A stretch of DNA of 64,000 bases, taken from assembly GCF_047511655.1 (NCBI RefSeq), contig NC_133390.1:125665583-125729582 (forward strand), given 5' to 3'. Numbering within the stretch: position 1 is the first letter of the stretch; every line of letters starts with the position of its first letter. Below the pieces are notes generated by a model. It worked only from the letters and a program-made list of their open reading frames with translations, did not search any database and was not told the origin of the DNA. The position numbers and the translations under genes are program-made. Source of the stretch: Castor canadensis (Eukaryota; Chordata; Mammalia; Rodentia; Castoridae). Positions 33,840 to 46,001 of the stretch are shown here, piece after piece.

Positions 33840-35565
33840 TCCTTACCTACAGATCACTAGGAAAATAGAAGCACTCTGACACAAACCTTTTCATCTATAT
33901 ATCCCCACAGCTATCACACTTGCTGCCCTCTCCTCTATTTCAAGCATGCACTGTCTTTTTTGGTCTCTTCATTTGTCATGTCTCCTGCATCATCAATTCA
34001 CTTCCTCTAGTGGACCTCTTCTACCAGGAGACAGCATGTTCCAGGATCTCCCGTCCTTAAGAAAAATGCTTCATTCATCCTGTTTCCTCCTTCAGCCACC
34101 GCCCTCTTAGGTCCCCCATCACAATACTTCCAAAGAGTTATCACTAGAGCTCTGTTTTTCTACATACACACTATTTTTCCTCATCCTATTCTAATTTAAA
34201 GAATGGCAATACTCTTTCTTCTCAGGGCCACCAGTGACCTCCTTATTGCCAAATGCAGTAGTCACTCTTGACCTCACTCTGATCAATCTCAGCTGAACAC
34301 AGTTGAACACTCCCTCCTCAGACTCCAGACTCCTCTTGGATTTCAGTGATGACATCATACTCTCTTGGTTTTCCTCCAACCTCACTGACCGTTCTTCAAT
34401 CTTTCCTAACCCCTCTTATGCTTGACTTGTGAATGTTGAACGGCTCCAGGACATGCTCAGGTTTCTTTCTAAGCTTTCTGTGATCTCACCAAAATCAGTG
34501 GCCATGCCAAAAAGTCCTAGTTGAGCTGAACTCATACAGACAACTAACTGCTTATTTGACAGCTTGGATGTCTACAGGACATCAGAAATTCAAGAAAGCC
34601 AAGTAGAACTTTATTAATTCTCTTACCACCCTCTCTCTCGTCACACACACACACAACACACACGTACACACACACATGCACATGCATACACACACAAAAT
34701 CCCATTTCAACCAAAGTTCTCTTCATTTCAGTAAATAACTCTAGTCTCTAGTCTAGAAATCCTCTTTGATACCATCCTCTTCTTATCCTCCCACATCCAC
34801 ACCTGCAAACAACAGCAAACTAAAAGTTTTACCCTCAAACTATGTCTCAAACTTATTGGACTTTCATGCAGCTGCTACCTCTCTAGTTCCAGCTACAGCG
34901 GCCTCTTGGCTATACTGTTGTAATAACCTCTGGTAGCTCCCTCAGTCCACTCCACTCCCATGCAACTCTTCTCCACACACAGTCAGAGAAACTTTCCTAC
35001 AATATAAATTATGTGATGTCACCCACATCTTACGACCTTTCAGTGGCTTCCTAAGTCTTGCCCATGATACCAGAGCATACAAGAATCCAGGTGACCTGGC
35101 AAACTCCAATTCCATCTCCTCCACCCTCTCCATTGCTCACCATACCCTGGCCAACCTGTCTCTATCTTTGTTCCTTAAACATATCAAGTTCTTTCCTGCC
35201 TTTGCACTCGGTGGGTCTTCTGCTTGGACCCTCTCTCCCAGATCTTCACAACTTGCTTCTTATCACTCACCTTCAGTTTAAGACTCATCTTCTAGAGATT
35301 TGCCAAATTTACAAATATTAATTAATATTCCTTACTCTGACTTGCTCCCAACACGTTTATCTATTTTAGCTTCCTCAAAGTATTTATCACCATAGATACT
35401 TGTATTGTTTCTTTTCTTATTGGTACATTGTCAGTTTGTCTACTAGAGTGAAGGCTTCGTGAGAGCAAGAACCTAACCCATGTATTCATTGCTATATCCT
35501 ACTACTAGCACAACCTGGTGATTGAGCAGGGCCTTGAAGCTTTCATAAGTGAATGAAGGAATAAA
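33840..35565 (+). mobile_element. long LINE-2 copy (ORF2 RT-region remnant through 3' end)
   Basis: About 1.7 kb of L2 in sense orientation. The RT-domain block GGGCCACCAGTGACCTCCTT, CAGTTGAACACTCCCTCCTC and CTCTCTTGGTTTTCCTCCAA comes first. Then TAGTTCCAGCTACAGCGGCC, TCTTTCCTGCCTTTGCACTC, GTGAAGGCTTCGTGAGAGCA and a TGAATGAAGG end. Many stops and indels, so no coding capacity. A CA-rich patch (34644-34697) lies inside it. Unusually long for an L2 in a rodent genome. Confidence 0.85.
34644..34697 (+). repeat. imperfect (CA)n
   Basis: Interrupted CACA tract within the L2. Confidence 0.9.
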
Positions 35566-36003
35566 TTCCCATGACAGCAAACCCAAATTAGTGATGAACA
35601 CAAGGAAGTTTGGAAAAGAGAAAATACCTGAAGACAAGTAGTTTCCATGGAATGACAATCATATTCCAGTCCTTCTGTACAGCTTGATGAATCTGTAAGT
35701 TTGGCCCCAAAGAAGATGGGGTAAAAAATATGTTATACTTCCCTGAAGAAAGGTTTTGTCCTAGGGTAGACTTTGGCCAGCATGTACTCTTTATTTGGCT
35801 GCTCATAACTCCTTGCTCAGATGGGGCTACTGACCAGCCTTCCCATGCAATGGATTAACCTGTGGATGCCGGCTAGACACCAGCAGGGCTTAGGATCTCA
35901 GATGCGTACCCTGCTCTATTCACATATGAAGAAGCAGTCATTTCCTTCTAATTAAACTGTTTCAGTAACACTTTCCATACTTATAAAGTTTTTGGTTCTT
36001 GTC
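35566..36003. other. unique sequence
   Basis: No feature identified. Confidence 0.5.
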
Positions 36004-36463
36004 ATCTTTCTCATCGTGATGGAATGCCTGACATAAACAGTTCAAGGGGAAAAGTTTTATTTAGGTTCATGGTTTCAAAGGTTTTAGTCCATAATCTGTG
36101 GCTCTGTTGATTCCGGACCTGGTGAACATCATGGCTGTGGGAGCATGAATCAGAGGCTGCTCACCTCATGGAGGACAGGAAGCAGAGAGAGAGAGAGAGA
36201 ACCTACACTTATGGGTTCCTCTCCTTTTCCCCCTATTATTCCTTCTGCACCCCCAGCCTATTGGATGGTGGTGACCACATTCAGAGAAAGTCTTTCCCTT
36301 CTAGTTACTTCTCTCCAGGAACACTCCTGCAGACACTCATAGAGATGTGCTTTACTAACCTTCTAGGCACTTCTTAATCCAATAAAGTTGACAATCAAGA
36401 TTAATTATCACAAGTCCACCCAGGTCAACTTGACACCCAAACACATTTCCCTAAACCATAATG
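36004..36463 (-). mobile_element. MaLR 3' LTR
   Basis: Reverse-orientation MaLR LTR: GTTTTATTTAGGTTCATGGT near its 3' end, then AACATCATGGCTGTGGGAGC, CTCACCTCATGGAGGACAGG, AGCAGAGAGAGAGAGAGA, and CCCTAAACCATAA at the U3 start. Same group as the LTR at 46.0 kb. Confidence 0.85.
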
Positions 36464-37480
36464 CTCCACCCTAGCCCCACAATGCACATATCCATCTCAT
36501 AACGCAAAATTCTTTCAGTTCATCTCTAAGAGTCTCCATTATCTTCACAGTTTCAGCATTGTTCAAAATTCCAAGTTCAAAGTCTCTTCTGAGACTAAAG
36601 GGAAGCCCTCAATCTGTGAGCCCCTGTAGAATCAAAACAAGTTAATACTCCTAAGATACAATGACACAAAGTAAACATTCCTATTCCAAAAGCGAGGACT
36701 GGGTACAAAGAAAGAAGGGATGGAACCAAACCAAGACCAAAACCCAGAAGGACAAACAATAAATTCTGTTGCTTCATGTACAGCATCTGGGTTCAAGGTG
36801 GTATGATGTGAGCTCTGATGGGCTTGGGAAACTCTGACTCTATGGCTTTGCTTGCGGCAGCCCAATATGTCTTCTCTTGGGCTGGCTCCACTCATCACCT
36901 ATGACAGATGTTCCATGCTCCTGGTTTTTCCAACATCCTTGGGTCTCCGTTGCATCTTCAACTTCATTCTCACAGCTTCATGCATCACCCTCTCAGGGTT
37001 GCCCACAAGGAATCTGAATCCACCACACGCTGCCTGGCTTCCTGTTCCTTCCTTTGAAATCTGGGGTGATGTCTCCCCACAACTCTTGCATCCTGCACAA
37101 CAGCAAGGTCTGCCACCCCCTCTAGCAGTAACTGGATCAATCTGGACTAATGACAGTATTGCCTCTGAGTGCCTGGGTGACTGGCATGGTGGACGGAATC
37201 CCAGGGAAACAATTTCCTAGGTGGCCCTGTGTAAGCAGGGTGTGCTGGGAGTACTCTCTTCTCAAGGGAAAGTCTTTCAAATGAATTCATACTTGTAACC
37301 TATTCATCTTGCTATGGGTGAGGTTTTAACTGATTCCTGATAAGGGCCCAAGGCATCTTTCCTATTGTCCCAATGAGAAGTGTCTGGCTTCTTTTTAATG
37401 GCACTAATCTCTTTAACAACTACATCCTCAACCTTTACCAAGCTTGAAAGTTTTCAAATCTTTCTACTCTGCTTGATGCA
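36464..37480 (-). mobile_element. MaLR internal region
   Basis: It directly abuts the LTR and has the MaLR-internal block order: CTCCACCCTAGCCCCACAAT, TTTCAGCATTGTTCAAAATT, CCAAGTTCAAAGTCTCTTCT, GTGAGCCCCTGTAGAATCAA, GCATCTGGGTTCAAGGTGG. MaLR internal regions derive from an ERVL-like, gag-containing ancestor; no open retroviral frame remains. On the minus strand the order is internal then LTR, so the LTR is the 3' one and the 5' LTR is missing. Confidence 0.75.
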
Positions 37481-39850
37481 ATAAGACAGGAAGAAAGAAA
37501 AGGAATACAAATAGGTAAGGAAGAAATCAAACTATCCTTATCCACAAAAGACATGGTTTTATACCTAAAAGACTCAAAAAACTCCTACACACTATAAACA
37601 GCTTCATTAAAGTAGCGGGGTACAAAATCAATTTACAAAAATCAGTAACTTTTCTATACCTCAACAGTGAACATATTGAGAAAGAATACAGGAAAACAAT
37701 CCCATTTATAATAGCTACAAAAAAAATCAAATACCTAGGGATAAACTTCACAAAGGATATGAATGACCTCCACAAGGAAAACTACAAACCATTGAAGAAA
37801 GAAATCAAAGAAGACTACAGAAGATGGAAAGCTCTCCTGTGCTCATGGATTGGTAGAATCAGTAAAAATGGCTGTACTACCAAAAGCAATCTATATGTTC
37901 AACACAATTCCCATCAAAATCCCAATGACATTCATCACAGACATTGAAAAATCAATCCAAAAGTTCTTTTGGAAGCACAAAAGACCACGAATGGCCAAGG
38001 CATGCAAAAAGAGCAACACTGGAGGTATCACAATACTGGACTTCAAACTATACTACAGAGCACAGCAAAGGAAACAGCATGGTACTGGCACAAAAACAGA
38101 TATGAAGACCAGTGGATCAGAATAGAGGACCCAGATATGAATACGCAGTTATGCCCACCTAATTTTTGACAAAGGCACCAAAAACATACAATGGAAAAAA
38201 GAAAGACTCTTCAACAAATGTTGCTAGGAAAACTGGATATCTGCCTGCAGAAAACTGAAACTAGACCCATGTTTGTCACCCTATACAAATATCAACTCAA
38301 AGTGGATTAAGGACCTTAATGTCAGACCTGAAACCTTCAAGTTAGTACAGGAAAGAGCAGGGAATACACTGAGAGCAATAGGCATAGGCAAGGACTTCCT
38401 CAGTAGAACTCAAGTGATTCAGTATCTAAGAGAAAGGATTGACAAATGGGACTGCATGAAATTAAAAAGCTTCTGTACAATGAAAGAAATGGTCTCTAAA
38501 TTAAAGAGGCCAAACACAGAATGGGAGAAAATCCTTGCCAGCTATTCATCAGACAAGGGACTGGTAATCAGAATAGGGATCTTAAAAAACTAAACCCCCC
38601 CAAAAAAAACCCCAAAAATAATAATCCAATGAAGAAATGGGCAACTGAACTAAACAGAACTTTTTCAAAGGAAGACATCCAAATGGCTAAAAATGAAAAA
38701 ATGCTCACCAACCCTGGCCAGGAAACACAAATCAAAATCACACTAAGATTCTACCTCACTCCTGTTAGAATGGCTACCATCAAGAACACAAACAAAAAAT
38801 GTTGGTGAGGATACAGGAAAAAAGGAATCCTCATACACTGCTGGTGGGAATGTGAGCTCATACAACCACTATGGAAAACAATGTGGAGGCTTCCTTAAAA
38901 AATAAAAATGAATTTCTGCCATATGATCCAGCAATACCACTCCTAGGGATATACCCAAAGGAACGTGAATCAGGTTACTACAAAGGCATCTGCATACCAG
39001 TGTTTATTGCAGCACTATTCACAATAGCCAAGCTATGGAAACAGCCAAGATGCCTCACTACTGACGAATGGATCAAGAAAATGTGGTATTTATACACAAT
39101 GGAATTTTACTCAGCCACAAAGAAGAATGAAATTTTGTCATTCGCAAGTAAATGGTTGGAACTGAAGAACATCATCTTAAGTGAAGTTAGCCAGACTCAG
39201 AAAGCCAAAAGCTGAATGTTCTCCCTTACATGTGGATTATAGACCTAAAGCAAATGCAGCGATATTATGGGTCACACTAAGGGAATTTTACACATTGGGA
39301 GGGACAGAGCAAGGGAAGGAAACTAAAAACTTGAATGTGATTGATGTGCTGTCTGTACAGGAATGAATATAGAAATCTTAATCTGGCCAAGGCCACCATG
39401 GGAAGGGGACTAGGCAGGAGTGAAGAGGACTGGAGGAGATGAACCAATTGGAGTTGTAACACATGTGCATGGAAACAACACAAGGAATCTCCCTGTGAAG
39501 CTATCTTTATCTCAAACTAGCACAAATGTCATGTTTTTCTTTTTATCTTTTATCTTTTTCTCTTCTACAAAATCAGAGAACAGGAGGGCAGAACAGGTTC
39601 TGCAGGGAGAGAGACTTATGGGAGCAGGGAGGTGGAAGGGAAAAGGGGTATGAGGATGAATATGGTGCAAATACTGTGTACACATGTATGTAAATGTGAA
39701 AATGATACCTGTTGAAACTGTTCCAAGAATGGGGGGAGTGGAGGATGAAGAGAATGGTGGAGGGGGTGAATTCAAGTGTATTTGATACATTTCAAGAACC
39801 TTTGTAAATGCCAAAATGTACCCCCACCCAGCACAACAATAAATTAAAAG
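37481..39850 (+). mobile_element. 5'-truncated LINE-1, 2.4 kb
   Basis: Begins in the RT/thumb part of ORF2 (CAATAAGACAGGAAGAAAGA, then GGAATACAAATAGGTAAGGA), covers the rest of ORF2, then a 3' UTR and an AATAAATTAAAAGTGAAA-type tail. It sits at the broken end of the MaLR internal region, suggesting insertion into or beside it. The longest L1 segment in the window. Confidence 0.95.
37483..39215 (+). pseudogene. L1 ORF2 (reverse transcriptase) C-terminal two-fifths, disrupted
   Basis: The frame starts near the end of the RT palm and includes an SLSTKDMVLYLKD block, equivalent to the family's YxDD-containing SLFADDMILYL; the catalytic FADD is replaced by STKD. Downstream pieces lie in shifted frames: [20 protein letters not shown] (37850-38125), an LRERIDKWDCMKLKSFC region (38273-38593), FYLTPVRMATIKN (38521-38808), and the C-terminal FLPYDPAIPLLGIYPKE with FIAALFTIAKLWKQP (38871-39215). 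Several stops and frameshifts make it non-functional. Endonuclease domain absent. Confidence 0.93.
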
Positions 39851-40204
39851 TGAAATAAAATAACAACTACAGAGATGTGGACACTGGTTTAAAAGAGATC
39901 ATTGACCTGATTCTCAGTGACCAGCTTACAGAACTTACTAACTAAATCAAAGCTATCTCCAGTGGAGACCCAATGTCTTTGTCTACGTAGAGGGTTAGCG
40001 ATATCACTGAGGAGAAACATTCCTTCCTTAGTTAGAATGTGGAACGTCCTAAGAGACCTTCACTAGCACCCTAACAGATTAAGAGAAATTACCAAGCTAA
40101 ATCACATGAAGAAACAAATATTTTAAAATGGAGAGTATCTAATACCTATAAAAACACTAGATGGTCTCACATCCAGGGAGCTGGAGTCTCAGAAGGTCAG
40201 AGAG
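39851..40204. other. unique or unassigned sequence
   Basis: May be L1-derived, but I cannot place it. Confidence 0.4.
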
Positions 40205-40470
40205 TGAAGAACTAAAGGCTGAGAATTTTTCAAAACTAATGTAAAACATCAAACCTTAGACTCAGGAAACATTAAGAAGGTAAAGACAAATAAAATTCTA
40301 CCTAAGCCCTTCAGAGTCAGAGGGATGAAAATCAAAGATAAAGTCTTATAAGCAACCAGGAGCAAAACACAAATTACTTGAAAGTGAGAAAGGAGGAGAT
40401 TAACTAGACTTTTCATCAGAAAAACTGAAGACCAAAAAACAATGGATTGGCAACTTTAATATGGCAAGAG
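40205..40470 (+). mobile_element. ancient L1M fragment
   Basis: GCTGAGAATTTTTCAAAACT, then AATTACTTGAAAGTGAGAAA, then CTTTTCATCAGAAAAACTGA resembles the 5'/ORF1-proximal part of old L1M elements. Confidence 0.5.
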
Positions 40471-40989
40471 GAAAAAGAAATTATTTTGGGCAGTTTTTTG
40501 CTCCCAGGCTTCACCTTTAGCCAATGGGGGATTTTTTTTATTGTGTACTCAATTTCAAGTACCTAAATTCCTAAGTAATCTCTTTTTTTGTGTAGCCAAA
40601 GCCCACTAAGGTATTCACAGTACCAAATGACCATTCAAGTCCCTTAGCAACTCAGCAAAACTCCTAAGAGAGGCGTCTTTCCTTCAGCAAAGTAGACCTT
40701 GGCCTTGGTAGCTTTGAAAAGATGCATAACCAAACTGCACCCCTCCCCTCCCCACTGCCACTGTTGAATCTGTTTCTGTGTTCTGAGAAGGACTGGGCTT
40801 TCTTTTTTCTTTTGTCTTTCCTTTTTCCTCTTTTCTTTTCTTTTAATTTCTCAAAATTAGTTACTAACCAGCCGGAGTTTCACCTATTGTTTAAACAGAT
40901 TCTTTTTCCTTTTAAGACAGATAGGATTTTTAAATTCCAATATTATTCTATGCTAAGCATTCTGTAATAGTATCCTAATATAATTTTAA
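40471..40989. other. unique sequence
   Basis: A T/C-rich patch at about 40798-40850. No gene seen. Confidence 0.5.
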
Positions 40990-41205
40990 CATTTGGATTA
41001 GCACACATTAATTATACAATGTGAGGGTTTGGTTGTGACATTTTCACACATGCATACAACATACTTTGGTCATATTCACCCTGTTACTCTTTCTCATCGC
41101 CCTCACCCTATTCACCTTTTAAAAATCTTTGTTGGGATTTTTATAATGGGTTTCATTATACATACACTGTACTTCCATCATATTCTCTTCCCTTCCTAAG
41201 AGTTT
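40990..41205 (-). mobile_element. probable L1 3' UTR fragment
   Basis: CATTTTCACACATGCATACA, then ACTTTGGTCATATTCACCCT, then AATGGGTTTCATTATACATA is a recurrent L1-3'-UTR-like motif series in rodent genomes as I remember it. Confidence 0.4.
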
Positions 41206-42184
41206 TTAAAAGTGGCAGCCAGACTGCCTTTGGCAAGGATGACATGCAGCTGACTTGCTCTTAAATTTCTATGCTCATTGATACCATCTAGATGGCTTTG
41301 AAATAGACCGGTGCATGGATCCCAGGGATTCCAGCTTACTTACTGTGAGTACTGACTGGGCATCTGGATTTTCATAAGCTCCACTGCTCTTGAGACCTTT
41401 AGAAGTTCCAAGTTCCTGGGAAGAGGTTAAGGAATTCGGGCCAACCGGAGATTGTTACGCAGAGCAAATAAGAACAGATGGAGTCCGATGAGCTCCATGC
41501 CCTGTGATATGGCTCTAGGCCTGCTCAGTGATCTTTTTCTTTCCTTCAAAGGGCATCCTTGGGTCCCTTCTGGTCACTGCATGCCAGTGTCCAGATGACT
41601 GCCTGCCTAAAGCCAAAGGGCTGCGCCCTACGGAGACCTCACATTGTACCCATCTCCTGCTCTTTAATGTCCAACCGTGAAACAGAGACCTCATTACAGT
41701 GAAGTCCAAGGGTTTGTCAGAAAACACATGGCTGCTGTTGTCTGGATATGAGGCAGCCAATGCTGGCCCATCAGAGAGCTGTGGATCCCCAAGCCTTGCT
41801 ACCAGGCTGTCAAGCTTCTCAGCAACTGTCACCCTGTCACCACATAGAAGAAGCAGCCTCCTGCTGGCTGAGATGCTGGTACCCCTCCGCTTCCCTCTCA
41901 TGGTGGGTGGGGAAGAGTGTCTCAACCATCAATCCGTGTGTCTTCAGCATTAATGCTGCCCCATATCAGGATTGTGCTGTGCAGCCATGGGAGGATCTGG
42001 TTACTGTACAAGTCAAAGGCCATATTCTGCTGGTTTCAGTAAATCCAGTTTCTGTTCTCTGATACTACTCCTTCTAGGACTGGTAGAACATCCACAGTGT
42101 TCTTCACCTTTGGTTTTTTTCTATTGTGGACAGAGGATCTTTGGCTTTTCTTTATTTAGAATTAGTTCATATCAATGACATAAA
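41206..42184. other. unique sequence with a possible decayed coding remnant
   Basis: No gene is called. GC content is higher than around it. Overlapping frames on minus (41515-41925, 136 codons) and plus (41748-42062, 104 codons) could be chance or a pseudogene; no domain is recognisable. Confidence 0.4.
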
Positions 42185-43290
42185 TTGCTGGAATTTTTAT
42201 CAGGATTGCATTTAATCAATAGAAAATCTGTAAAAAAGTTAATAACACCTTAACAATAGTCATGCTTCCTTTTCATTCACACAGAATATCTCTCCATTAT
42301 TTAGATTTTTTTAAAATTACTTTATCAGTTCATGCTTTATCAAAAGTTCTTGTGTCTTTTTTTTTTTTAACTAAACATTTCTCTTTGTTTCTTTTCCCTT
42401 CTATCCAATCCACTTCCTTCCAAGGCATGTCAATAATCTAGGATAGATTTTTTTTTTCTTTTTCTCTGTACCCAAATACTCCTAACTTGATAAATATCTA
42501 TGTGTCTTTTTGTCTTCCTCTCCCTCTCTCTCTTTCTTCACTCTCTTTCTTTCTCTTTGTGAGCTCACACACATACATCATTCTTATCGCTGTTGACTTA
42601 TGAAAATGAAATTCTGCTATTACATATCTTCTTGTGTCTTTGTCTCACTTAGCAATCTCATATAAATCTAAGAGATTTTAGTCTAACTTTAACATTTTTT
42701 TAAATGAAGACATGATATCCAGTAGTGGTTGGGGTCACCAATATTTATTCAGTTTTCCCATATGTAGTCATTCATTTTATGCTCTAATTTCTTTTTCTCC
42801 CCTCAAACATTATTATATCTTCTTGCAAATATGTTTTTACATGTTATTGTCATATTTCTAGGGATAAATTCCCAAGAAGGAAATTTCAGGATCAGAAAAG
42901 GATATAATTTTTATTTAAAAAAGTATTGCCAGACTGCATGTTCAGAAAAATACATTAATACTCCATTTTCTCATCATAAAAACTTGGATAGAAAATTTTA
43001 CCCATGTTCCCACTATAAATTGCTGTTATCACTCTTTCAGTAATTTTCTCAGTCTAATGGGTATAGAAGACTATCTGTTTTATTTTTATTTCTCTGACTA
43101 CTATTTAAATGTGAGTATAATATTTTATATTTGTCAATCCTTTGGATTGTATCTTTTGTTAATTATTTATGCATATATTGAGAATTTTATTCTATTTTTT
43201 TCTCATTGTCAAGCTGTAAGAGTTCTTGGTATATTATATATATCCATATATTTTATCCTTTGACTGCCATCTTCATTAGTTATTTTTTTC
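42185..43290 (-). mobile_element. ancient L1M fragments (ORF2 and 3' part)
   Basis: AATTTTTATCAGGATTGCAT then TTAATCAATAGAAAATCTG (ORF2) sits at the left. AGGGATAAATTCCCAAGAAG, TATTGCCAGACTGC, GAGTTCTTGGTATATTATAT and similar blocks at 42830-43260 are typical reverse-strand old L1. The segment 42370-42660 is CT-rich and unassigned. Confidence 0.65.
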
Positions 43291-43346
43291 TAGATATATC
43301 TTTTTAATTGAATTTATCTGCAGGCCATTTTATTCTTTTTTTTAAG

Positions 43347-43715
43347 TTTAAAGAAATTTCTTTTTTTTTTCATTTAGTCACATGTGCATACATTGGGTCA
43401 TTTCTCCAACCTGCCCCCCTCCCCCCCCTTCCCCCCACTCAGTTCCAGACAGGTCCTGTTCTGCCCTTATCACTAATTTTGTCGAAGAAATGACACAAGC
43501 CTAATAAGGAAGAAAAGTGTTTTTGCTAGTTAAGGATAGCTATACAGAGAGATTCCTACTATTGCTTTCATGTACCCATGTGTTATGACCCATGTTGATT
43601 CAACTCTAACTGATCTTTACATTGGTTCCTGATCCCCTGCTCATGATAACCACTGTCATTGTAAGGTTTCTGTATTAGTTCCTCTGGAGTGGGGACATTA
43701 GTTTGTACTTTAAAG
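43347..43715 (-). mobile_element. 5'-truncated L1 (3' UTR only)
   Basis: A poly-T start is followed by TCACATGTGCATACATTGGG, a C-rich block (43414-43437), GTCCTGTTCTGCCCTTATCA and AGGATAGCTATACAGAGAGA. Possible short target duplication TTTAAAG (43347-43353 and 43709-43715). Its 3' UTR resembles the 0.8 and 38.9 kb copies more than the 8.9 kb copy. Confidence 0.85.
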
Positions 43716-44117
43716 CATCAAACATTGGCTAAATATATGTGTAGGGACTATTTTAACTAAGAGAATCAGAGTCAAATGAATGACGAAACAACTCACTTCC
43801 AGACGGCTACTGCATCCTGAGGAAATCACAGAGAAACTAAGACCATAGTGAGCCAGTGGCTAGAAGACAGAGGGAGATGACAAGGCATCTTATGTATCTG
43901 AGTAATTGTCATGGATTCTAAGAGGCCACAGGTGGTAGAACTACATGAAGGAGCAATACAAGGGGGAGAATTGGGCTTAATATAAGAGAACCACAGCTGT
44001 CCCAGGTAGATGCTTATGATTTAGTATTCCAGGAAACTTCTGGAGATGGAAAACTTTTAAGAGAAGATGTTATCGATAGGTTTCTATCATTTAGGAGCAC
44101 TGTGGCCATTTGAGACA
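43716..44117. other. unique sequence
   Basis: No feature identified. Confidence 0.5.
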
Positions 44118-44514
44118 TGCTACAGTTTGGATTTGGTGTGCTCTTGCCAAAACTTGTGTTGAAATTTCACTGTTATTATGGCAGTGTGGGAGGTGGGACC
44201 TTTAAGATGTGATTAGATCACGAAGAGCAACTAATCCTTCTCTCCCAGGAGCTAGACTCACTCTCCTGGAACTTGATTAGTTACTCTGAGAGTAGTTGTT
44301 ATAGAGTGAAGCTGGTCCTTATACTTTGTCATCCATATGTTTCTGCTTTTCCTTCTGCCTTCTGCCACGAAGTAGAAAAGCAGCACAAGAGACTCACAAG
44401 CACCATGCTATTAGACTTCAGTGCCTTCAAATCATGAGCCAAAATAAACTTCCTTTCTTTATAAATTACCAGTCTCAGATATTCTGTTATAACAACAGAA
44501 AACAGACTAAGACA
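44118..44514 (+). mobile_element. MaLR-type solo LTR
   Basis: TGCTACAGTTTGGATTTGGT at the start, GGGAGGTGGGACCTTTAAGA, then ATGAGCCAAAATAAACTTCC (poly-A signal region), TTATAAATTACCAGTCTCAG, and the end ACAGAAAACAGACTAAGACA. Complete TG...CA ends. Confidence 0.9.
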
Positions 44515-46001
44515 ATTTATTGCAAAAACAATTCATACAGGTAAGTCTGCAGTCACAAAACTGTTGAAAGGGATGAAGAAGTTAGTCAGGAAGCAAGCAT
44601 TTCACTTCACTGTGCAATGATAGTCTCACAAGCCAGATAAATGGTGCTGCTGCCCGGAGGTCAATGTCCACAGTGTTGAGAGAACTGTGGTTCCCTCAAC
44701 ACTAGCTTCTGAAGTACAGAAGACAACCAGAAGAACAGGTTGTTAAACATCTAATGCAGGGTTCAAGCATTAGAGAGGAATGAATACTTGGTGCTGCATG
44801 GTCTGCTCACAACTGATAGAAGTGGAACTTCTAGCATGTTTCTTACCCCTTTCTTTCGAAAGGACTGTTTTGCAACAACCACCATCATGACACTCTTGTG
44901 TCTTCTCTACTTTACTCTTGGCAAACCAGCAACACTGCCTTTCTAAACACAATGGCAACCCACCCACTCTATTGCTTTTATAGATTCTGTGCAAATTTCA
45001 TTTAAATAGAAGTCATCTCACTGAAGCTGGTCATCTTTGTGAGTGCTAAAATACAAACAAATTATTCAATTCAATCTACATGTGTTGAAGAACAACTTCC
45101 ATGAGCAAGAAGAGTATTTGAAAGCCCAAGAGGCCAGCTCACGCCTGTTGTAGACACAACCTTACCCTGAAAAACTGTCCTGCTCAGACACAGAATGACC
45201 ATAGCGGCCTCTGAACAGAAGGGAAATGAGGAAGAGAGGCTTTCTTGCTTGGGTTAATTCCATTGTGATAGGCAGGTAAGTCACCCACTTCCATCCCATT
45301 TGAGAACCAATTCTACAATGCCATGTAGTGAAGATTAAGGAATAGATTTTATTAAGGAAAGGAGAAAGTCACAGGGGCAGAATTGATAATATGGTAGTGC
45401 ATTTTGTATCCTAGTCTTTCGTCATTCCCTTAAAAGGCACGGTGAGGACAGTGAAGCAGCCATGGAAGTGTGTTTCTCAGATCTCATCTCAGAGGACCTG
45501 CAATGGAGCATATAGCTGGTTAGACGATAGCTTCTTCTTTCGGGGCCTCTGTGTCCACCACAGTTAGGCTTCACTCTCCTCCAGCAGCTCCAGCAATCAC
45601 TCAGCAACATATTAATAAAAGGGCCTGGCCATTTTGTCCAATGTGGAACTCCTCTATGAGTATTCTTGTGCTGGCCCTTCCCCTTGAACTGGTCAAGACT
45701 ATCCCAGAATTGCACAGTCCTTCCAAATTTGTCCTCTTTCTTTGATGCTGTAGGTGTTAGATCCACAATGTGGTTCTTCCCAGCTTTCCCTGGCTTCTTT
45801 CCCTTTATCTCTCATGGATGCTATCCCAAATAAACTCTTGTATTTGCAACTGGTATATGTTTTCTGGAGAAAGGCATCTTCCAGGCACAATGTCTGTTGT
45901 GTAACAGAGGAAGTAGCTGTCTTGCCTTTTGACTTTCCATTTTTCTGTGGAGGTAAAAGGAAAAGAGAATACCAAATAGCTTGGATTTGAGAGGCCAGCT
46001 T
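44515..46001. other. unique sequence
   Basis: 1.5 kb. A 114-codon minus frame (45422-45766) and opposite frames exist, with no domain and no splice context. Confidence 0.45.

Noticed and set aside
37483-39215. Functional L1 retrotransposon
   Set aside because: 5'-truncated, no endonuclease or ORF1, RT catalytic block altered, several stops and frameshifts.
41236-41255. U6-snRNA-like GGCAAGGATGACATGC
   Set aside because: Only about 16 bases resemble U6 (GCAAGGATGACACGCA); flanks do not match the rest of U6.
45422-45766. 114-codon minus ORF
   Set aside because: No recognisable family or splice context; plus-strand frames of similar quality overlap it.
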